Counted from the first letter of the stretch, positions 52,026 through 64,000 are shown. The stretch: 64,000 nucleotides of DNA from Siderastrea radians (GCA_964017195.1 OZ024895.1:11648501-11712500); one strand, 5' to 3'. Program-made: numbers and translations. Notes: generated by a model from the letters alone, not told the origin.

Positions 52026-52390
52026 AATGACAATCAACTGTAGATGTCAAATGCAAAAGTGAAAGGACTTGAACACATTAATGTCCTTTCTAGTGAAATG
52101 GACTGACTAGATTTTGCATGGCAGCAAAGTACCAAAGTAAATCATGTTTTAAGCTGCTCAAATACATTTGTATTAATCCTTTAACTCCCAAGAGTGCCAA
52201 AGATCAAAATTCATGGAAAAATCATAATTTTTCATTTTTTTAAATACTGGAAAACAAATAGTACCATGTACAAGTACTACTAAAGACTTTTCATTTGAAT
52301 GGTCACACCACAGGATTTCGTCCTAAGTTTCAAAAGTTAGAACCACATTACATGTCTCCGTAATTGACTCTGGGAATAAAGGGTTAACAG
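52026..52390. other. Spacer between convergent genes
   Basis: A+T-rich 3' untranslated-type sequence; nothing further seen. Confidence 0.35.
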
Positions 52391-52590
52391 TTATTTAGCT
52401 AAGGGTGGCAGCAAATTGCATAGGGCAGCACACACATTCAAAATGTTATCTGCAATAGGCAGCATTGGAAGGAGGAAGTTCCCTTGTAGAATTCTGAAGT
52501 CCTTAAGACGTTCAATAGCTCGCTCAACATGGATCCGCACACTTGCAATGGCACGGTTTGATTTCACTGCCTTTTTGGAAAGTTGTTTTC
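52391..52590 (-). pseudogene. DDE_Tnp_4 transposase, last exon
   Basis: A CCCCCCAG acceptor starts the exon at 52590. It encodes the C-terminal part of a PIF/ISL2EU-like transposase with the catalytic Glu region ASVRIHVERAIERLKDFRIL and the tail NVCAALCNLLPPL. The domain matches 23275-23556 in type but differs in sequence. No upstream exons (THAP, HTH, first two acidic residues) are found before 52.93 kb, so this copy is truncated. Confidence 0.65.
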
Positions 52591-52937
52591 CTGGGGGGAA
52601 AGAAAACAATGGAAATAGATCTCTAATAGAGTAGACACCAATGTATGACAAACATGTAACATATGGTAGTTTAACCCCTTTGAGGGTTTTAAAACCTCTT
52701 TCAGCCTGACACTGAACTTTGACTAACAAAGAAGGTTTTATCTGATCTTAACATGCTTGAATGGTCCAAAAGTACAGTAAATTTAAATGTTAGTATAAGT
52801 AGAAAAATATTTTGTGGTTTCAGTAGTAATAATCACTACCATATACCTAAAACAGGGAATTAGTTTCTCAGGAACCATAAACTTCCTAAACATTTTTATG
52901 AAATAAAAACAATGGTGCAAACCCATACTGAATTAGG

Positions 52938-53840
52938 CTTCTTTGTTGTCACTGACGAAGTTTCTCTTTGTTGCTGTAGAGTAGAGAAGTTCGAGTTTCA
53001 GTCGACTTTCGAGTTCAAAATGTCAAACAGTTACCTTTCTGGTAAGGTTGAGGTACGGTTTACCATCGTTGTGGAACTTTATTGCAACTTACGTCGAGGT
53101 TAATTCGAACCCTAACTTGAATTCATGGAGTTTCGATACCGTATTCAATTTACGTATTCAATCAACTAAGGCTTATTTCCTCATGAAATAGTAACACCGC
53201 TGAGTTGAAAGACTCCAGAAAGCCCCGTTGAATGTACGTTACATGGCATTAAGAAGGACTCAACAATTTATATATAAAAGTAATCGAGGATTTCTGCGAG
53301 CGGGATACTCTCCAGGTTAAAGAAATGACTACTTATGTAAAGTTATGGTCTACAGAGTACTTGACGCAGCTTTCTTTCCTTGCAACCCATTCAAATGTGA
53401 CGTCTTATCAGCGTCTCACGATTCGTGAACATAATTATCCACAAGCTCTCCGCTCTTTCTGTAGTAAGCTTTATTTATTTTACAATATTCAATATAATTT
53501 CGCATTGCTGACCTGTTCCATAAAAGGCTCGCCGAATCGAACTCGGTAGAATAGGCGAAATAGGTACTAACTACACAGCAAAAACCATGAATAAAGTAAG
53601 TTATATGTAGTAATTCAGAAAGAGTAAACTTCTTACCTGCGAAATGAATTAAAACGTGGAAAAGGACAAATACTGTGGCGGGCTTCATACCAAAAGTATG
53701 GGTAACATCCATATTTTTGTACCTTGATTCTTCTAAGCCATCCGTGAAAATAAAGATTGCGTGATAGAAGTTGAACCCACGGACTTTTGGACACTGGTTT
53801 TGGAACGGATGACAAGAAATTGGATGGCGGATGACAGGTA
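52938..53840 (+). repeat. Long interspersed repeat, copy 2
   Basis: Same-orientation relative of 4076-5030, with conserved blocks scattered through its full length, small indels and no shared open frame. The 157-codon minus frame at 53416-53889 is not conserved in copy 1 and is regarded as chance. Confidence 0.6.
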
Positions 53841-54480
53841 GCCAAGCGTAAGAGTTTGTATGAAAAATCGAACTGAGAATTCCCATCAATAAATAAATGA
53901 ACTTTACAAGATAAAGCTCTGAATCATGTTGAATAAAGAAGGTGAAATGTTACCTGGTGTTGTTTGCTGTCTTTCTATGAAGGTTTTAGCGCCTTTGGAG
54001 AGGATAGGAGAAAGAAAATGTTGCACAGAGAAGCCAGATCGGCGATCGAACCTGCCTCGAAAACGGCTCCAATATTCACGCGAAAAAGGCCTGCACTAGC
54101 ATTTTGTCTCGCTGAGCTCACAGAATGAATAGTGCCTAAAGTTCTCTTTTCTGAAATCTAATGGAGTATTCCTTAATTCTTCCCTGTATAAGACGATCGA
54201 AAAGATCACGGATAAATGACGGCGGTTATTTGTAATGTTTATTAACCTTTGTTTGTTCATTTCATTAGCACCTTTTGTAAATCCTTTGAATATAATGTAA
54301 TGTTATGTAATCTTTGGCTGACAAGTTATGTATTATTGTTTACTTTCTGCGACCTTTGACAAGTTACTTGTAATGTTTTGTAATTGTAACCTTCATTAGC
54401 ACTATTTCATTAGCACTCTTTGTAAATTCATTCATTCGTGATCTTGTAACCGACCTAGCTTTACCAAGTATTGTCCAATG
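53841..54480. other. Intergenic, nothing definite
   Basis: No gene seen. Repeated CATTAGCAC and TTTGTAA words at 54260-54440 suggest retroelement 3' sequence. Confidence 0.35.
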
Positions 54481-54491
54481 TCAACTATACA

Positions 54492-54515
54492 TTGAAGAAG
54501 CCCGAAGGGCGAAAC
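54492..54515 (+). other. Hammerhead-like hairpin core of a degraded retroelement
   Basis: TTGAAGA, a GCCC-GAA-GGGC hairpin and GAAAC follow each other as in the catalytic core of hammerhead ribozymes (CUGANGA, stem II, GAAA), with C3 changed to T. Penelope-like elements are known to carry such motifs. Stem I is not convincing, so only a fossil is proposed. Confidence 0.35.
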
Positions 54516-54545
54516 GTTTGTATTAAACATGGACCTGCACTATGA

Positions 54546-55333
54546 AATCAAAACCCATTAAAATCTTGTGAATTTTTTAACTCTTTTCCGTCAAGAGTTG
54601 TATTTTCCCGACGTTGAAGTCGGGAACCATTCAGCCACTTGTGACGTCATCATTTTTCACGTCACCAGATTGTTTTGATAAGCAGCTAGCACAGCAAGGA
54701 CAGATCCATCCATACGTGTGACGTGTGTCCATTTTGAATATCGACCAAATTCTGGCAGAGCTATACCAGAAAAACGTGTCCAATTTTGGCTGCAAAGTTG
54801 GTGGTAAAATAGGCCAAGTCACCTAGTTGATCAATGTTCCATTTCCAGGTTTTTAGAAGGACTGAGGCCAAAACTTTTCCAGTGGATAGAAAGGTGATTA
54901 AGGGTAGAAGATAAAGAGAAAAGAAAGGGAGAGAAAAAGGAAAGCAAAAGAAGGGAGAAAAAATTAGAAATGAATCAGCAAAAAAAACAGTCCAAATTTT
55001 GGCTTATGCGCATGCGTGAAACCAAAATAATGTACAATTTTCAACAGAAGCTGGCTCAAAATTGAGCTCAAATGTAAGAAAACGCTTTTGTAGCAAAGTT
55101 TAGTGGCATTTGGCACCATAGCACTTCACTTTGTTACTTCATGGCCTTTCTCAGCATTTTCATGGTCCATGAAATGTGAGTCCCTGTTATTTTCATGGGT
55201 TAAACAAGGACCACTGTGTACCATGAAAATTCCATGAAATTTGGTTCCCTTTTATTTCCATGGTGTAAATGATAACTGCTCTGTGCCATGAAAATCCTTT
55301 TAAGAGTCCATTAAACAAGATAATAAACTCACC
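54546..55333. other. Intergenic with CATGAAAA motif cluster
   Basis: Purine-rich stretch at about 54890-54965. At 55140-55300 the words TTTTCATGG and CCATGAAAT alternate repeatedly, related to the cluster at 58143-58500. Confidence 0.45.
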
Positions 55334-56734
55334 AAAATCCTGTGAACTGTCATTTGCCCATCTGCCCAGGCACAGAAGATGGAATGTGCTGTTTACATGT
55401 ATATCATTGTACAAACAACTGAAACATCAATCTGCTCCTCATGATAATAATAATAAATGTTTTTATTGAACCCACCTTGGTGTCATATTTTCTTACAAAT
55501 TTTATATTGTGAAGATGTATGCTCTGCATTAGAAAATGTAATATAAAAAACGTCCGATTCTCTGTTTCAGTCTTGTAAAATGAATAAACTTTGCTATCAT
55601 ACAATTCTTACTCAAAATCATGTAATGTTGGATTTAAGATGTAATATCATTAGATCTACAGCGATTTGTTTAATGATTACGTATATATTTTGATTTCTAA
55701 ACAGTGACATTTCATTCCTAGTTACTTGCCATCCCCAACCAGTTGAAGATAAGCAATGCAGAAAATCATTTAACATTCTGGTTTATAATGCAGTGTTGCG
55801 TGTCAAACACTGAATGGTTTTCATTCAGTTACATTTTTACTATAACATAACAGCTAGAACTTTTCTCATATTATGACCTAACAGTAATTGTATTAAATGG
55901 ATTCCTTAAAAAGGAAGAATGTCCAACAATTAAAATATAATTCAAAAAATAGAGTCTTAACTTACTTTCCGAACAAGGTTATTTTTCCTTGTCCAAAAAG
56001 GCAAACCTGCAAAACTTGCAGCATTGGGTACATTACGATGTTTACATTTTTTAAGGCTTATATTGAATGAATTGAATGAAGCAATAATCATTTTGCTGAT
56101 CAAAAAAGATTTTGTCCCTGCAAATCATTTGATGTTTCAACAAAGATTGCTTTATAAGAGTCGATCATTTAAAAGTCTTACATCTACAAAATTAGCTGTG
56201 ATCTGTACTTAGTAGTAAATTTGAAGCAACTTAGCTTATTTTAAAAAAAGCCTTTATTATTGACTTGCTATTCCTCTGAAGCTGTTCAAGTCTCAGTCTC
56301 TCACAAGAACATGAAGCTGAATGCAGTCAATATACCTACAACAAAACATTGAGTGGTCATTGAAAGCTGTTCATGTGAGGGCATTGAAAATAGACACGAG
56401 CAATTCTTTTTGAGTCTGTAAACCCAATTCATTTTATAATTTAGTATACCCATTCGAAGGTTATAACCCGAACTCAAATCCCGTTATTCCTGAATTAAGT
56501 TACTTTACACAGACCAAAGAGCTGCACACAACTCCCATAAAAAGTCTCTAAATTTACATGTAAGAGCCTGAGTCAACTACTGACTCTTCAAGCACATGGT
56601 CGATCCTCACTTGAAAAATCATCAATTTTGAAGCCATTCTTTAAAAAATGTCCTTTGCCTTTAACTTACCTCCTTCTTAAGAAGCATATTAAGTGTAGTT
56701 GATCCAATTCTGTTTCTCTGATGCATCATTTTGG
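55334..56734 (-). CDS. Possible mini-exon host gene
   Basis: Three small minus-strand segments have good splice signals and compatible phases: 56734-56670 (ATG at 56729, donor GTAAGT), 56006-55966 (41 nt, acceptor TTTTGCAG, donor GTAAG) and 55362-55334 (29 nt, acceptor TGGGCAG, donor GTGAGT). They remain open across both junctions. The encoded fragments (MMHQRNRIGSTTLNMLLKKE and short continuations) match no family I know. Three chance exons in phase is not impossible, so confidence is low. Confidence 0.25.
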
Positions 56735-58142
56735 CTGAAAAGATGAGGGATACACAGCTGGCTAGCTAGCTGAACATTCTGACATGGCGCCGAAAACCGA
56801 AATCAACGGTCACTCTCTGAGCCCGCAGTAGTCCGGCTGCTGACCAAAATAGCTCATTTGTTCCCAGGCTCCTCAGATGCGTGTCCAACATGGCGGCTCT
56901 AAGAAATCCCATGCTGCAAACAAGCTCCGCTTTTCTTTCCGATTTTAAAAGCTAGCATGATGCCAGACAATGATAAAAAATCATTTGCTGATTTTTCTGG
57001 TGACTTAAAACAGTTTGCTCCTCGTAAAAGTTCGAGGTCCGGCTTGTCATTCTGAAAAATGTATTATGAAGCGAGCTGATCGAAGTTACTTCACACAAGT
57101 GACCCATGCACGCACGTGTTGTCACGGATTACAACCTTCAGATAATAAAAAAAAAACCGCTTTCTTTAGGTACAGGATTTTTAGTATACAAAACGTAGTC
57201 CTCCATTTTCATATATTTCTAGCAGAAAACGAAATGACTCTAAATGAATAGACTCTATCTTTTAAAGCTTCTCTTTAGCTCAATCTGAAAGCAGTCTTTT
57301 ATAGCATATATATTAACAGTTAACAGCAGTTAATTGTGCTCGATGTGCGTCAAGGCAATGTTAAAGAACACTTTTAATGAAGGAATTTTAAGCCTATGAA
57401 AAATTCAGAACTGTTGAATCATTTTTTAGGTCCTTAACTTTTAACGTGGAGCGACCTTGTGTATGAGTAATTTACACATGGCTGCAAGAAAAGGCTTCCA
57501 CTGAGGAAACAACAAAACAACACAGTTCTGAAGTCCAACACGGTAACCACAACAATACTGCGCCTTCTCTCCTTGAGCACAGTGATAACTGACTGAAATT
57601 CCAGTGTGGTTGAGCCTGGCTTAAAGCTTGGATTAAAAGACAAATTGTGATACACATATATGGTTATACATAAATGGAATACACACATATTCACACGTGT
57701 ATATATTTTGTATGTTACTTGACTTCTTTCGTTTCATTAATGTAAAACACTACCCGCCCAGACTAGCCATCGCTATTCACGGGATAGCTGTTACCCTTTT
57801 ATTGTAATTATGACAAAATTATGACCAATAAACTTTGTGAACTTCACCAATTCAAGCAATTTTACAAAGGCATTTAAAAACTCCACAGTCATATTTTAAC
57901 GAGGAATGAACTTCAAATAGTGATGGACTTCACACTGAAATAGTATATGTTATCACAAGAATCAGAGCTGGTGCAATGTTGTGCTTGACTAATGATTTGT
58001 TATTAAATGGACTTGAAAAGCAAGAAAAACAGAAAAACAAAAAATGTGTAAGTCAAAATTTCCCTTGGATTAGTTTCTGCTGTATAAACTAGTTGTGTGC
58101 TTACTTTCTCTGTGGATCCTTGTGAAATTAAAACTGTTGTTT
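56735..58142. other. Intergenic; possible promoter near 56.8 kb
   Basis: A less A+T-rich stretch at about 56770-56930 with CATGGCGCC and CATGGCGGC motifs could be a promoter or first-exon region. The remainder is A+T-rich without features. Confidence 0.3.
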
Positions 58143-58500
58143 CATGTTTTGTAGGTTATTGTACCTTACCCTAATTTTCATGACCTGTGATTCATGGATA
58201 ATTCATGGGCGCAATGAAAATTTCATGCCCCATGAAATCAACTTTGGTGTGGTCCAAAATTTTCATGGCCATAAAAGATATTTTCATGGGTCATCAATTA
58301 AATCACGTAATATTTCATGGAATTTTCATGGGCACGAAAGATTGTTCATGGGTCATGAATTAAGTCATATAATATTTAACGGAATTTTCATGGGCTTGAC
58401 AAAGGCCATGAAATGGGGAATCGCCATTTTCATGACCATGAAAAATGGGTTCATGGGTTTTTAACAAGCTTTTAATGGCATTTTCATTACACTGCAATTG
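58143..58500. repeat. TTTTCATGG/CCATGAAAA motif cluster
   Basis: At least ten copies of TTTCATGG or its complement in 350 bp, in both orientations, as in subterminal repeats of DNA transposons. A similar cluster at 55140-55300 could be the other end of one element spanning about 3.3 kb, but no clean termini were found. Confidence 0.5.
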
Positions 58501-60355
58501 GTAGTGCTGTGAGCGGTTTGCAGTTGACTTCCTTTTTCATTCAACTTATCTAATTCTTGGGGCATCGTGTATCCGTTTGGATCCCACTCACTAGCGGCAT
58601 TTTTCGTTCGTGACACAGTTTCTTCATTCAATCTCTATATATATATATAATATATACGTACTTTTTCTTTTATAAGGCGCACTCGGCCATTAGACGCATC
58701 CCAAACTGCGCAACTCAAGTTTTCAAACTAAAAAATATCACTAAAATATGTGGCCACAGGACGCATCCTGGACTAAAGAAAAACTTTTCTCGAGTTTATT
58801 TCAATCACAACTGAATTCGCTTACAATCAAGGCAACCGAAAGTGAGATCGTAAACAACGGCGTCAAAGTCATTTGCACAAACACAAGCGCACGAGTTTTC
58901 GGCAATTAATAAAAGCAAAATTGTCACACTCGTAAACAAAAGCTAAAATGTCACACTGCAATGACTTACATCTTCAGTTAATGCTGTTTTGACTCGTGTT
59001 GCCCTAGTACAGCAAGAAAACGAGAATAAATACCAGCACCCAAGTGCCGAGAACAACTTGCTGTGCCGCTAAGTTTCACCGTCGCAGTGAGTAGTAAACC
59101 CGAAAACTGACTCGCCCCGAATGTCACCTTCAAAAGAATTAGACATCTGAAAATCCAGGCGCTACCTTGGATGAAAGTGTCCCTGGGTGGATGAAAAAGG
59201 TGGGTTTTCTTTCTCGACTAACAATCCAACAATGTTGTCAAAAAGAAAGATGATGTGTTCGAGGTTTAGTGCGTGACAGTATCATATTACTGAGCACGTG
59301 CTTTCAGGCACGCACTATATGCAACTACGGCTTTGTTATGTTGTTTCTCAAACCGTTCTGTTGCTAAAGTTTCTTTTAAAATGTTTTCGCATTTAAGCAG
59401 AATGTTGATGTTGCAGAAACGTCAACGACCGACAATGTTTCTCTTTTGTTATCGGCCTAATTTTAATGAAAAATCGAGATCTTTAGAATTTGTTGCCGGA
59501 AAATATTCGTCTATAAGGCGCACCCTGACTTAGCGATAATTTTCGACAGAAATACTGGCTTTTGAGAAAAGAAGGAAACCGTGCGGCTTGTAACCGAAAA
59601 AAATACGGACATGTACAGCATAGAAACTTTAATTCATTTCAATATGATCGAATGTGACTGCATGGTCAACATAACCGGCGAGGCGAACATTTGACCTGTC
59701 AAACCCCCAATCAGGCCGGACATTGTCCGTTGACCGGCCGTTATTTCCACCCCTACTTTGGTATATATGTTTTCAATCGATAGAAATAAGTTTTATAGTG
59801 AATGAAAGCGATGTAAGAATAGGTTGAGAGTTAACAAATTCCTCCGTTAACCTTCGAAAGTTCTTGATTTTGGATGGCATTTGGATGACATGCGTAAGTG
59901 ACAGTTTCAAATTACACGCGCCAGTTGTTTTGAAGTTATGCAAATTTGTGATGTGAAGTCAATTTCCCTAGGCCATTGGTTTTATTAGTGAACTGAAGGT
60001 TAAATATATGTAGCTTGTTTGCTTACAATCGGTTTACTTTATTAAAGCTTGCTGAAAGAAACCTTTATTTGTCGCTTGCTGAAAGAAACCTCAGAGACAT
60101 TCACTGTTTATGGCGAACTGAAAGCGACTGAAGCGACGTAAGATACTGTAAGTCGCTCACTACGGAATTATGAAATTCACAAACTTATACGCTCAAAGAT
60201 ATTTGCGTAAACGAAACCAGAAACACATCAAATCTTTCTGTCTCGGTGTCATGGTAAAGCACCGAAGTGCAGTTGCTAAACCGTGAAAACGGCTCCGTGA
60301 GATTGATCGGTTTCGTGCAGGATAATCGTTCCTATATCATTAACAAGACTAACAA
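58501..60355. other. Intergenic with transposon-like short repeats
   Basis: A TA microsatellite at about 58637-58660, and TATAAGGCGCAC words at about 58671 and 59513 resembling ends of pogo-like elements. No gene. Confidence 0.4.
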
Positions 60356-60432
60356 CTGCGAAAAATCGCAAGTGGACGTGAAAAATCGTCGACCTTGCGA
60401 TTTTTGCGATTTTTCGCAAGTCCACGAAAAAT
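60356..60432. repeat. Palindrome GCGAAAAATCGCAAGT / ACTTGCGAAAAATCGC
   Basis: A GCGAAAAATCGCAAGTGGAC sequence is followed within 45 bp by its reverse complement (GTCCACTTGCGAAAAATCGC read on the other strand), with internal repeats of GCGATTTTT. It can form a long hairpin. Confidence 0.65.
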
Positions 60433-60940
60433 CACAAATTTCGCAGCTGCGTGCAAACCTGGACATAAGTGGGTCTCAGCCGGCTTTCGTTGCAGACTGC
60501 ACTGTCATTGTCAGTGTCTGATGGCTTCTGACGGGGCACTTTACTGACCCATGTATCTCGAGAATGGCAAGATTTAGCTGCAGCCTTCCTCTTTCTATTT
60601 TTCTGTTCTCTCTTACCCATAAGGTTTTTTCACAAAAAACTGATTTTGCATCTTTGTGGGGAATGTTTGTTAACGTAACGCAGAAAATTTCCTGAGACAC
60701 TGAAGAAATTCACTCCTTTCCAGTACAATGTTAACTTGTTTATTCTCTCCTTGTGCCGACCAACCAACGCGAGTAAAACGCAGTGTTACAGTAGTGAATC
60801 CAAAAACCTAGTAATACCTTTTCTCTCGATCGAGCACGTGTTTAGAAAAAACCTATCCAATGGAATGTCTAGCGTAAATCGCCTGACGCGAGTCACGCGT
60901 CACAAGTTTTCGCATAATGTAAACTGTGGAGTTTACGACA
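60433..60940 (-). repeat. Probable 3' LTR of the BEL/Pao element
   Basis: On the minus strand a polypurine tract (AAAAGGGGGAGGG, about 60941-60955) is followed by TGTCGTAAACTCC, a plausible LTR start, downstream of the pol gene. The other LTR edge was not identified. Confidence 0.45.
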
Positions 60941-61093
60941 CCCTCCCCCTTTTAAAGGGCTGATAAGCAGCTTTAATACAATTCTAATCGTCCTCTAACT
61001 CGTTCATTGCAATTCCGATCATCCGGTTCCTTGCTGCATTCTTTGCTGCTCGTCCAGGCAGCTGCTGCGGTCGAAACTCTGGCACTTCAGGGT

Positions 61094-64000
61094 TCAACCC
61101 TGGTTCTGTGGCTGCGGTTGTGCGCCTATCTCCAAATCTGCAACTAGCTGAACAGGGCGTTCGACGATGTACCCGTTTCCCGTCCTTATCTTGAATCCCC
61201 GAAGAACGCCGTCCTTTCCCTTTATCTGACTTTCAACTCTTCCAAGTTTCCACTTTCCAGTGTTCTTAATGGAGTCTTTAATTAGAACCATCGATCCTTC
61301 TGCGGGAACCTTCTTATTTGCAATTGCTTGCGTCTTGGATCTCTCCTCCAATGCGTGAAGATACTCTTTAACCCCTCGTTTGCGCAGTTGCAATCGGCAC
61401 GTCTTCAAGTAACGCAATCTTCTCGTGACGTCACTTGTGTCATCCAAGGTATCAATATCTTCTTCTAGAAAGTTCGCAGGTTTTCCTCTGATAAGGATGT
61501 TAGGTGTAACTGTCTGTTGCTCAAACTCCTCACCTACGTAACATAACGGTCTGTTGCTTGCAAAGCATTCCACATCGAGAAGTGTTTCCTCTAGTTCTGC
61601 ATAAGACAGTAATGCGCAACCAATGACCTTTGAAAGACAAGACTTGACGATGCCAACCATACGTTCAAAAATCCTCCCCACCAAGGGGCTCTGGAGAGGT
61701 TGAACTTCCATTGAATCCGCTGTGATGCGAGGTAGTTGTTGAGATCCTCGTCTTCTTGTAGAGTCTCAAGCCATCCTTTTGTCGCTATGAAGGTCTTGGC
61801 ATTATCGCTCACGATCAATTGCGGGGTACCTCGTCTCGCCACAAATTCCTTCAGTGCTCGTTTAAATTGCTCAACAGTCATGTCCGTGCACAACCTTAGG
61901 TGAATGGCACGAGGGCAAGCACAAGTGAATAACACGACATAAGCCTTCCAGGGGTTGATCCCTTGTGTCTTGTGGTACAATGGACCAATGAAATCCACTC
62001 CAGTTGAGGAAAATGGATTAGTAAACTCTGCTCGAAATGATGGCAGGGCGGCCATTGGTGGTGCTGGTAATGCCCTTGCTCTGTGCTTTTTGCAGTGATT
62101 GCAGCTCAACCTCAGCCTTCTAGTCATACGTCGCAGTTCTGGGATCCAAAACCTCTCTCGCACCTTGTTCATTGTGGGCTGGACTCCCCCATGCAAATTC
62201 ATCAGATGGTAATGTTCCACGACCAACTCCGCCAATCTGTGTTTTCTTGGTAGGAACATCGGGTGATAGTCCGGGACTCGCCCATACCAACGCCAGATCC
62301 CCAATGTGTCTCTCTTGATGGGAACATCGATTCTTTGCTCACATCCTGCCTGTGCTAGCTTGATCCACCACTGCTCCGCTTGTTCAATCTCAAATGTTGT
62401 AAGGAGGCCACATGTTTTAGCCACCTTCCGGCAGTTGCCAATAAATCTTCTAATGAATGCTGTGATCCTTAGAAGCTTCCAGTACTTGTGCTTCTGAAGA
62501 AGTTCTTCGGTCCAAGTTTCTTGAAAGTTCTGGTCTTCCTGCTTCTGGAGGAGTGCAGCTTCCTTTCTTCATAATGCTTCAGTTTGAGCCTCTGCCCTCT
62601 CCTTGACTTCTACCTTCTGTGGCCATTCTTCAACGTTGCCCAGCCATTCAGGACCCTTCATCCAAAAGTGATCAATTCTTGCCGGAGCAATTCCTCTGCT
62701 CCCTAAGTCACTTGGATTTTGTGCTGTAGGGACGTAATGCCACACAAAGGTTCCAAGATCCTGTATCTTTGCCACTCTGTTCCCGACGTGCTGTGACCAT
62801 TTGCCCTTGTTTTCCAACCAGTAGAGTACAGTGGTGCTATCCACCCATGCGTGGGTCTCAGCAAACATATTGGGGTCAAGTGCCTTAGTGGTATGACTCA
62901 GCAACTTGGCAAGAGTGAGGGCTGCGGTGAGTTCTAGGCGTGGAATCGATGTGTTCTTAGGAGCGATTCTTGATTTGGAAACGAGAAGATTTTGACTTAC
63001 GGACCCATCCAAGTACTTAGCAACAACGTAAAACGGCCGCACACACTGCTGATTTGCTGGCGTCTGAAAATCCGTGTAACGACAGTCCCCTTTTGTTGTA
63101 GTCAACTACACTTCTCGGAATTGCAAGGGTTGGATGCTCCTTTAAACAGCTGATCCACTTGTTCCACTGCCGTGCAATTTCATCAGGGAGGGGCGCATCC
63201 CACGAGATCTTTCGTAAACAAACTTCGCTAAAGATAACCTTTGCGGTGATCAAAACTGGCGAAGCCAGACCGAGGATGTCGTAAACAAAGTTTATTGCTG
63301 CTATCATCTTCCGCTTTGTCACTGGCTCTGTTGCACCGCAGCACGGTTTAAAATCAACAAAGATTGTATCTGTTGACTTGTCCCACTGGGTTCCCAGTAT
63401 TTTGGCCCTTTGATCTTCTCTATCTGATCCCTTGTTTTGAGGTGCACTTTCAAGGGTAGTTACATTGCTATGCCATTTGTGTAGTGTGAATCCCCCTTTG
63501 TTCATGATATGTGTCGCTTCCTCCTTAAACCTTGTGAGGGCTTCCTCCTTATCACTCCCGTATTGTATATCATCGACGTAAGTGTCATCCCTCAGCGCCT
63601 TCACCGTGTTTGGAAATTCTTCCTGATATGCTGACAAGTGTTTCTGGAGAGTGGCACCCAAGATATAAGGGCTAGGTGCTGCACCAAAGATCACCCGGGT
63701 AAAGCGATACTCAACCACCTTTCGCTCGTCCAAGTTGTTAAACCAAAGTACTCTTAAGGCATCACGATCCACCTCATGCACACGAATTTGGTGAAATGCC
63801 TTCCCTATGTCTCCAGTGACGCATAATTTTTTCAACCGATTACGAAGGAGAATGTCAAAGAGCAGTGGTTGGAGAGCTGGACCAGTTTCTAGGCAATCAT
63901 TCAACGAAGGCAATTGCTGTCTGGCTTTGGAGCAGCAGTCATAGACTATGCGTGTTTTTGTTGACTCAGCGCTCTCGCGAATGACAGGATGATGTGGAAC
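61094..64000 (-). pseudogene. BEL/Pao retrotransposon pol, truncated by window end
   Basis: Runs leftward from the window edge. Reverse transcriptase has TGDIGKAFHQIRV and the catalytic YVDD box (DDTYVDDIQYG). RNase H follows (PRLELTAALTLAKLL, AWVDSTTVLYWL). The integrase has an HHCC-type finger (YHLMNLHGGV ... CNHCKKHRA) and catalytic Asp residues in STGVDFIGPL and IVSDNAKTF. A C-terminal DUF5641-like domain closes it (GSMVLIKDSIKNTGKWKLGRV). Breaks are a frameshift near 63060-63100, TGA at about 62569-62571, and a one-base loss in a T run near 61690. Order and motifs are typical of BEL/Pao. Confidence 0.88.

Noticed and set aside
53416..53889. 157-codon minus frame in the interspersed repeat
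   Set aside because: The homologous repeat at 4.1-5.0 kb does not keep this frame open.
60267..60521. 84-codon frame at the GCGAAAAATCGC palindrome
   Set aside because: Generated by the palindromic repeat and probable LTR sequence; no domain.

Overview
The window looks like nuclear DNA of an invertebrate animal, most probably an anthozoan cnidarian (coral or sea anemone). This is inferred from A+T-rich sequence, GT-AG introns, animal-type repeats and gene families I associate with coral genomes; no marker gene fixes the species. Most of the window is repeats and transposon-derived genes. Three pieces could be ordinary host sequence: an immunoglobulin-domain exon (20.36-20.75 kb), a possible mini-exon gene (55.3-56.7 kb), and tyrosine-recombinase-like exons at 0-1.5 kb and 18.3-18.5 kb that are themselves probably Crypton-derived.

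The main feature is a Polinton/Maverick (adintovirus-like) element at 26,897-47,052. It has 112-bp terminal inverted repeats (the outer 95 bp identical) and a perfect 6-bp target duplication, CAAACG. From left to right it carries: a frameshifted hypothetical gene; a leftward small basic protein and a SLOG/DprA-like nucleotide-binding gene; a bidirectional promoter with six regularly spaced CCAAT boxes; then a long rightward block of GRF-zinc-finger protein (with a 200-N assembly gap), retroviral-type integrase with chromodomain, penton-like minor capsid protein, three basic proteins, double jelly-roll major capsid protein, adenain-like protease, packaging ATPase (one in-frame TAG), several hypothetical proteins including a two-helix membrane protein, and a parvovirus-type phospholipase A2. 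Next comes a leftward early-looking region: an unusual array of seven small exon-like units, most encoding CxxC peptides, and a gene with a DLEGF motif resembling DEDD exonucleases. A divergent promoter with seven CACGTG motifs precedes the protein-primed DNA polymerase B gene (two frameshifts). An initiator-tRNA-Met-like gene lies just inside the right inverted repeat. Replication (polymerase, perhaps exonuclease), integration (integrase, inverted repeats) and virion formation (capsid proteins, protease, ATPase, PLA2) are all represented, so this is a recently inserted but now damaged virus-like element.

Left of it, a minus-strand LINE (about 21.4-26.5 kb) is split by a 3.5-kb DNA transposon resembling the ISL2EU group: long inverted repeats, AT duplication, convergent SAP-domain and THAP/DDE genes. 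A second, more complete SAP-SWIM-YqaJ gene with a convergent DDE exon lies at 49.6-52.6 kb. A three-exon D-D-E/C2H2 gene occupies 12.1-17.0 kb. A copia remnant lies at 48.3-49.1 kb, and a damaged BEL/Pao pol runs off the right edge (61.1-64.0 kb). The rest holds MITE-like foldbacks, tRNA-derived SINEs, minisatellites and sequence in which I see nothing definite.
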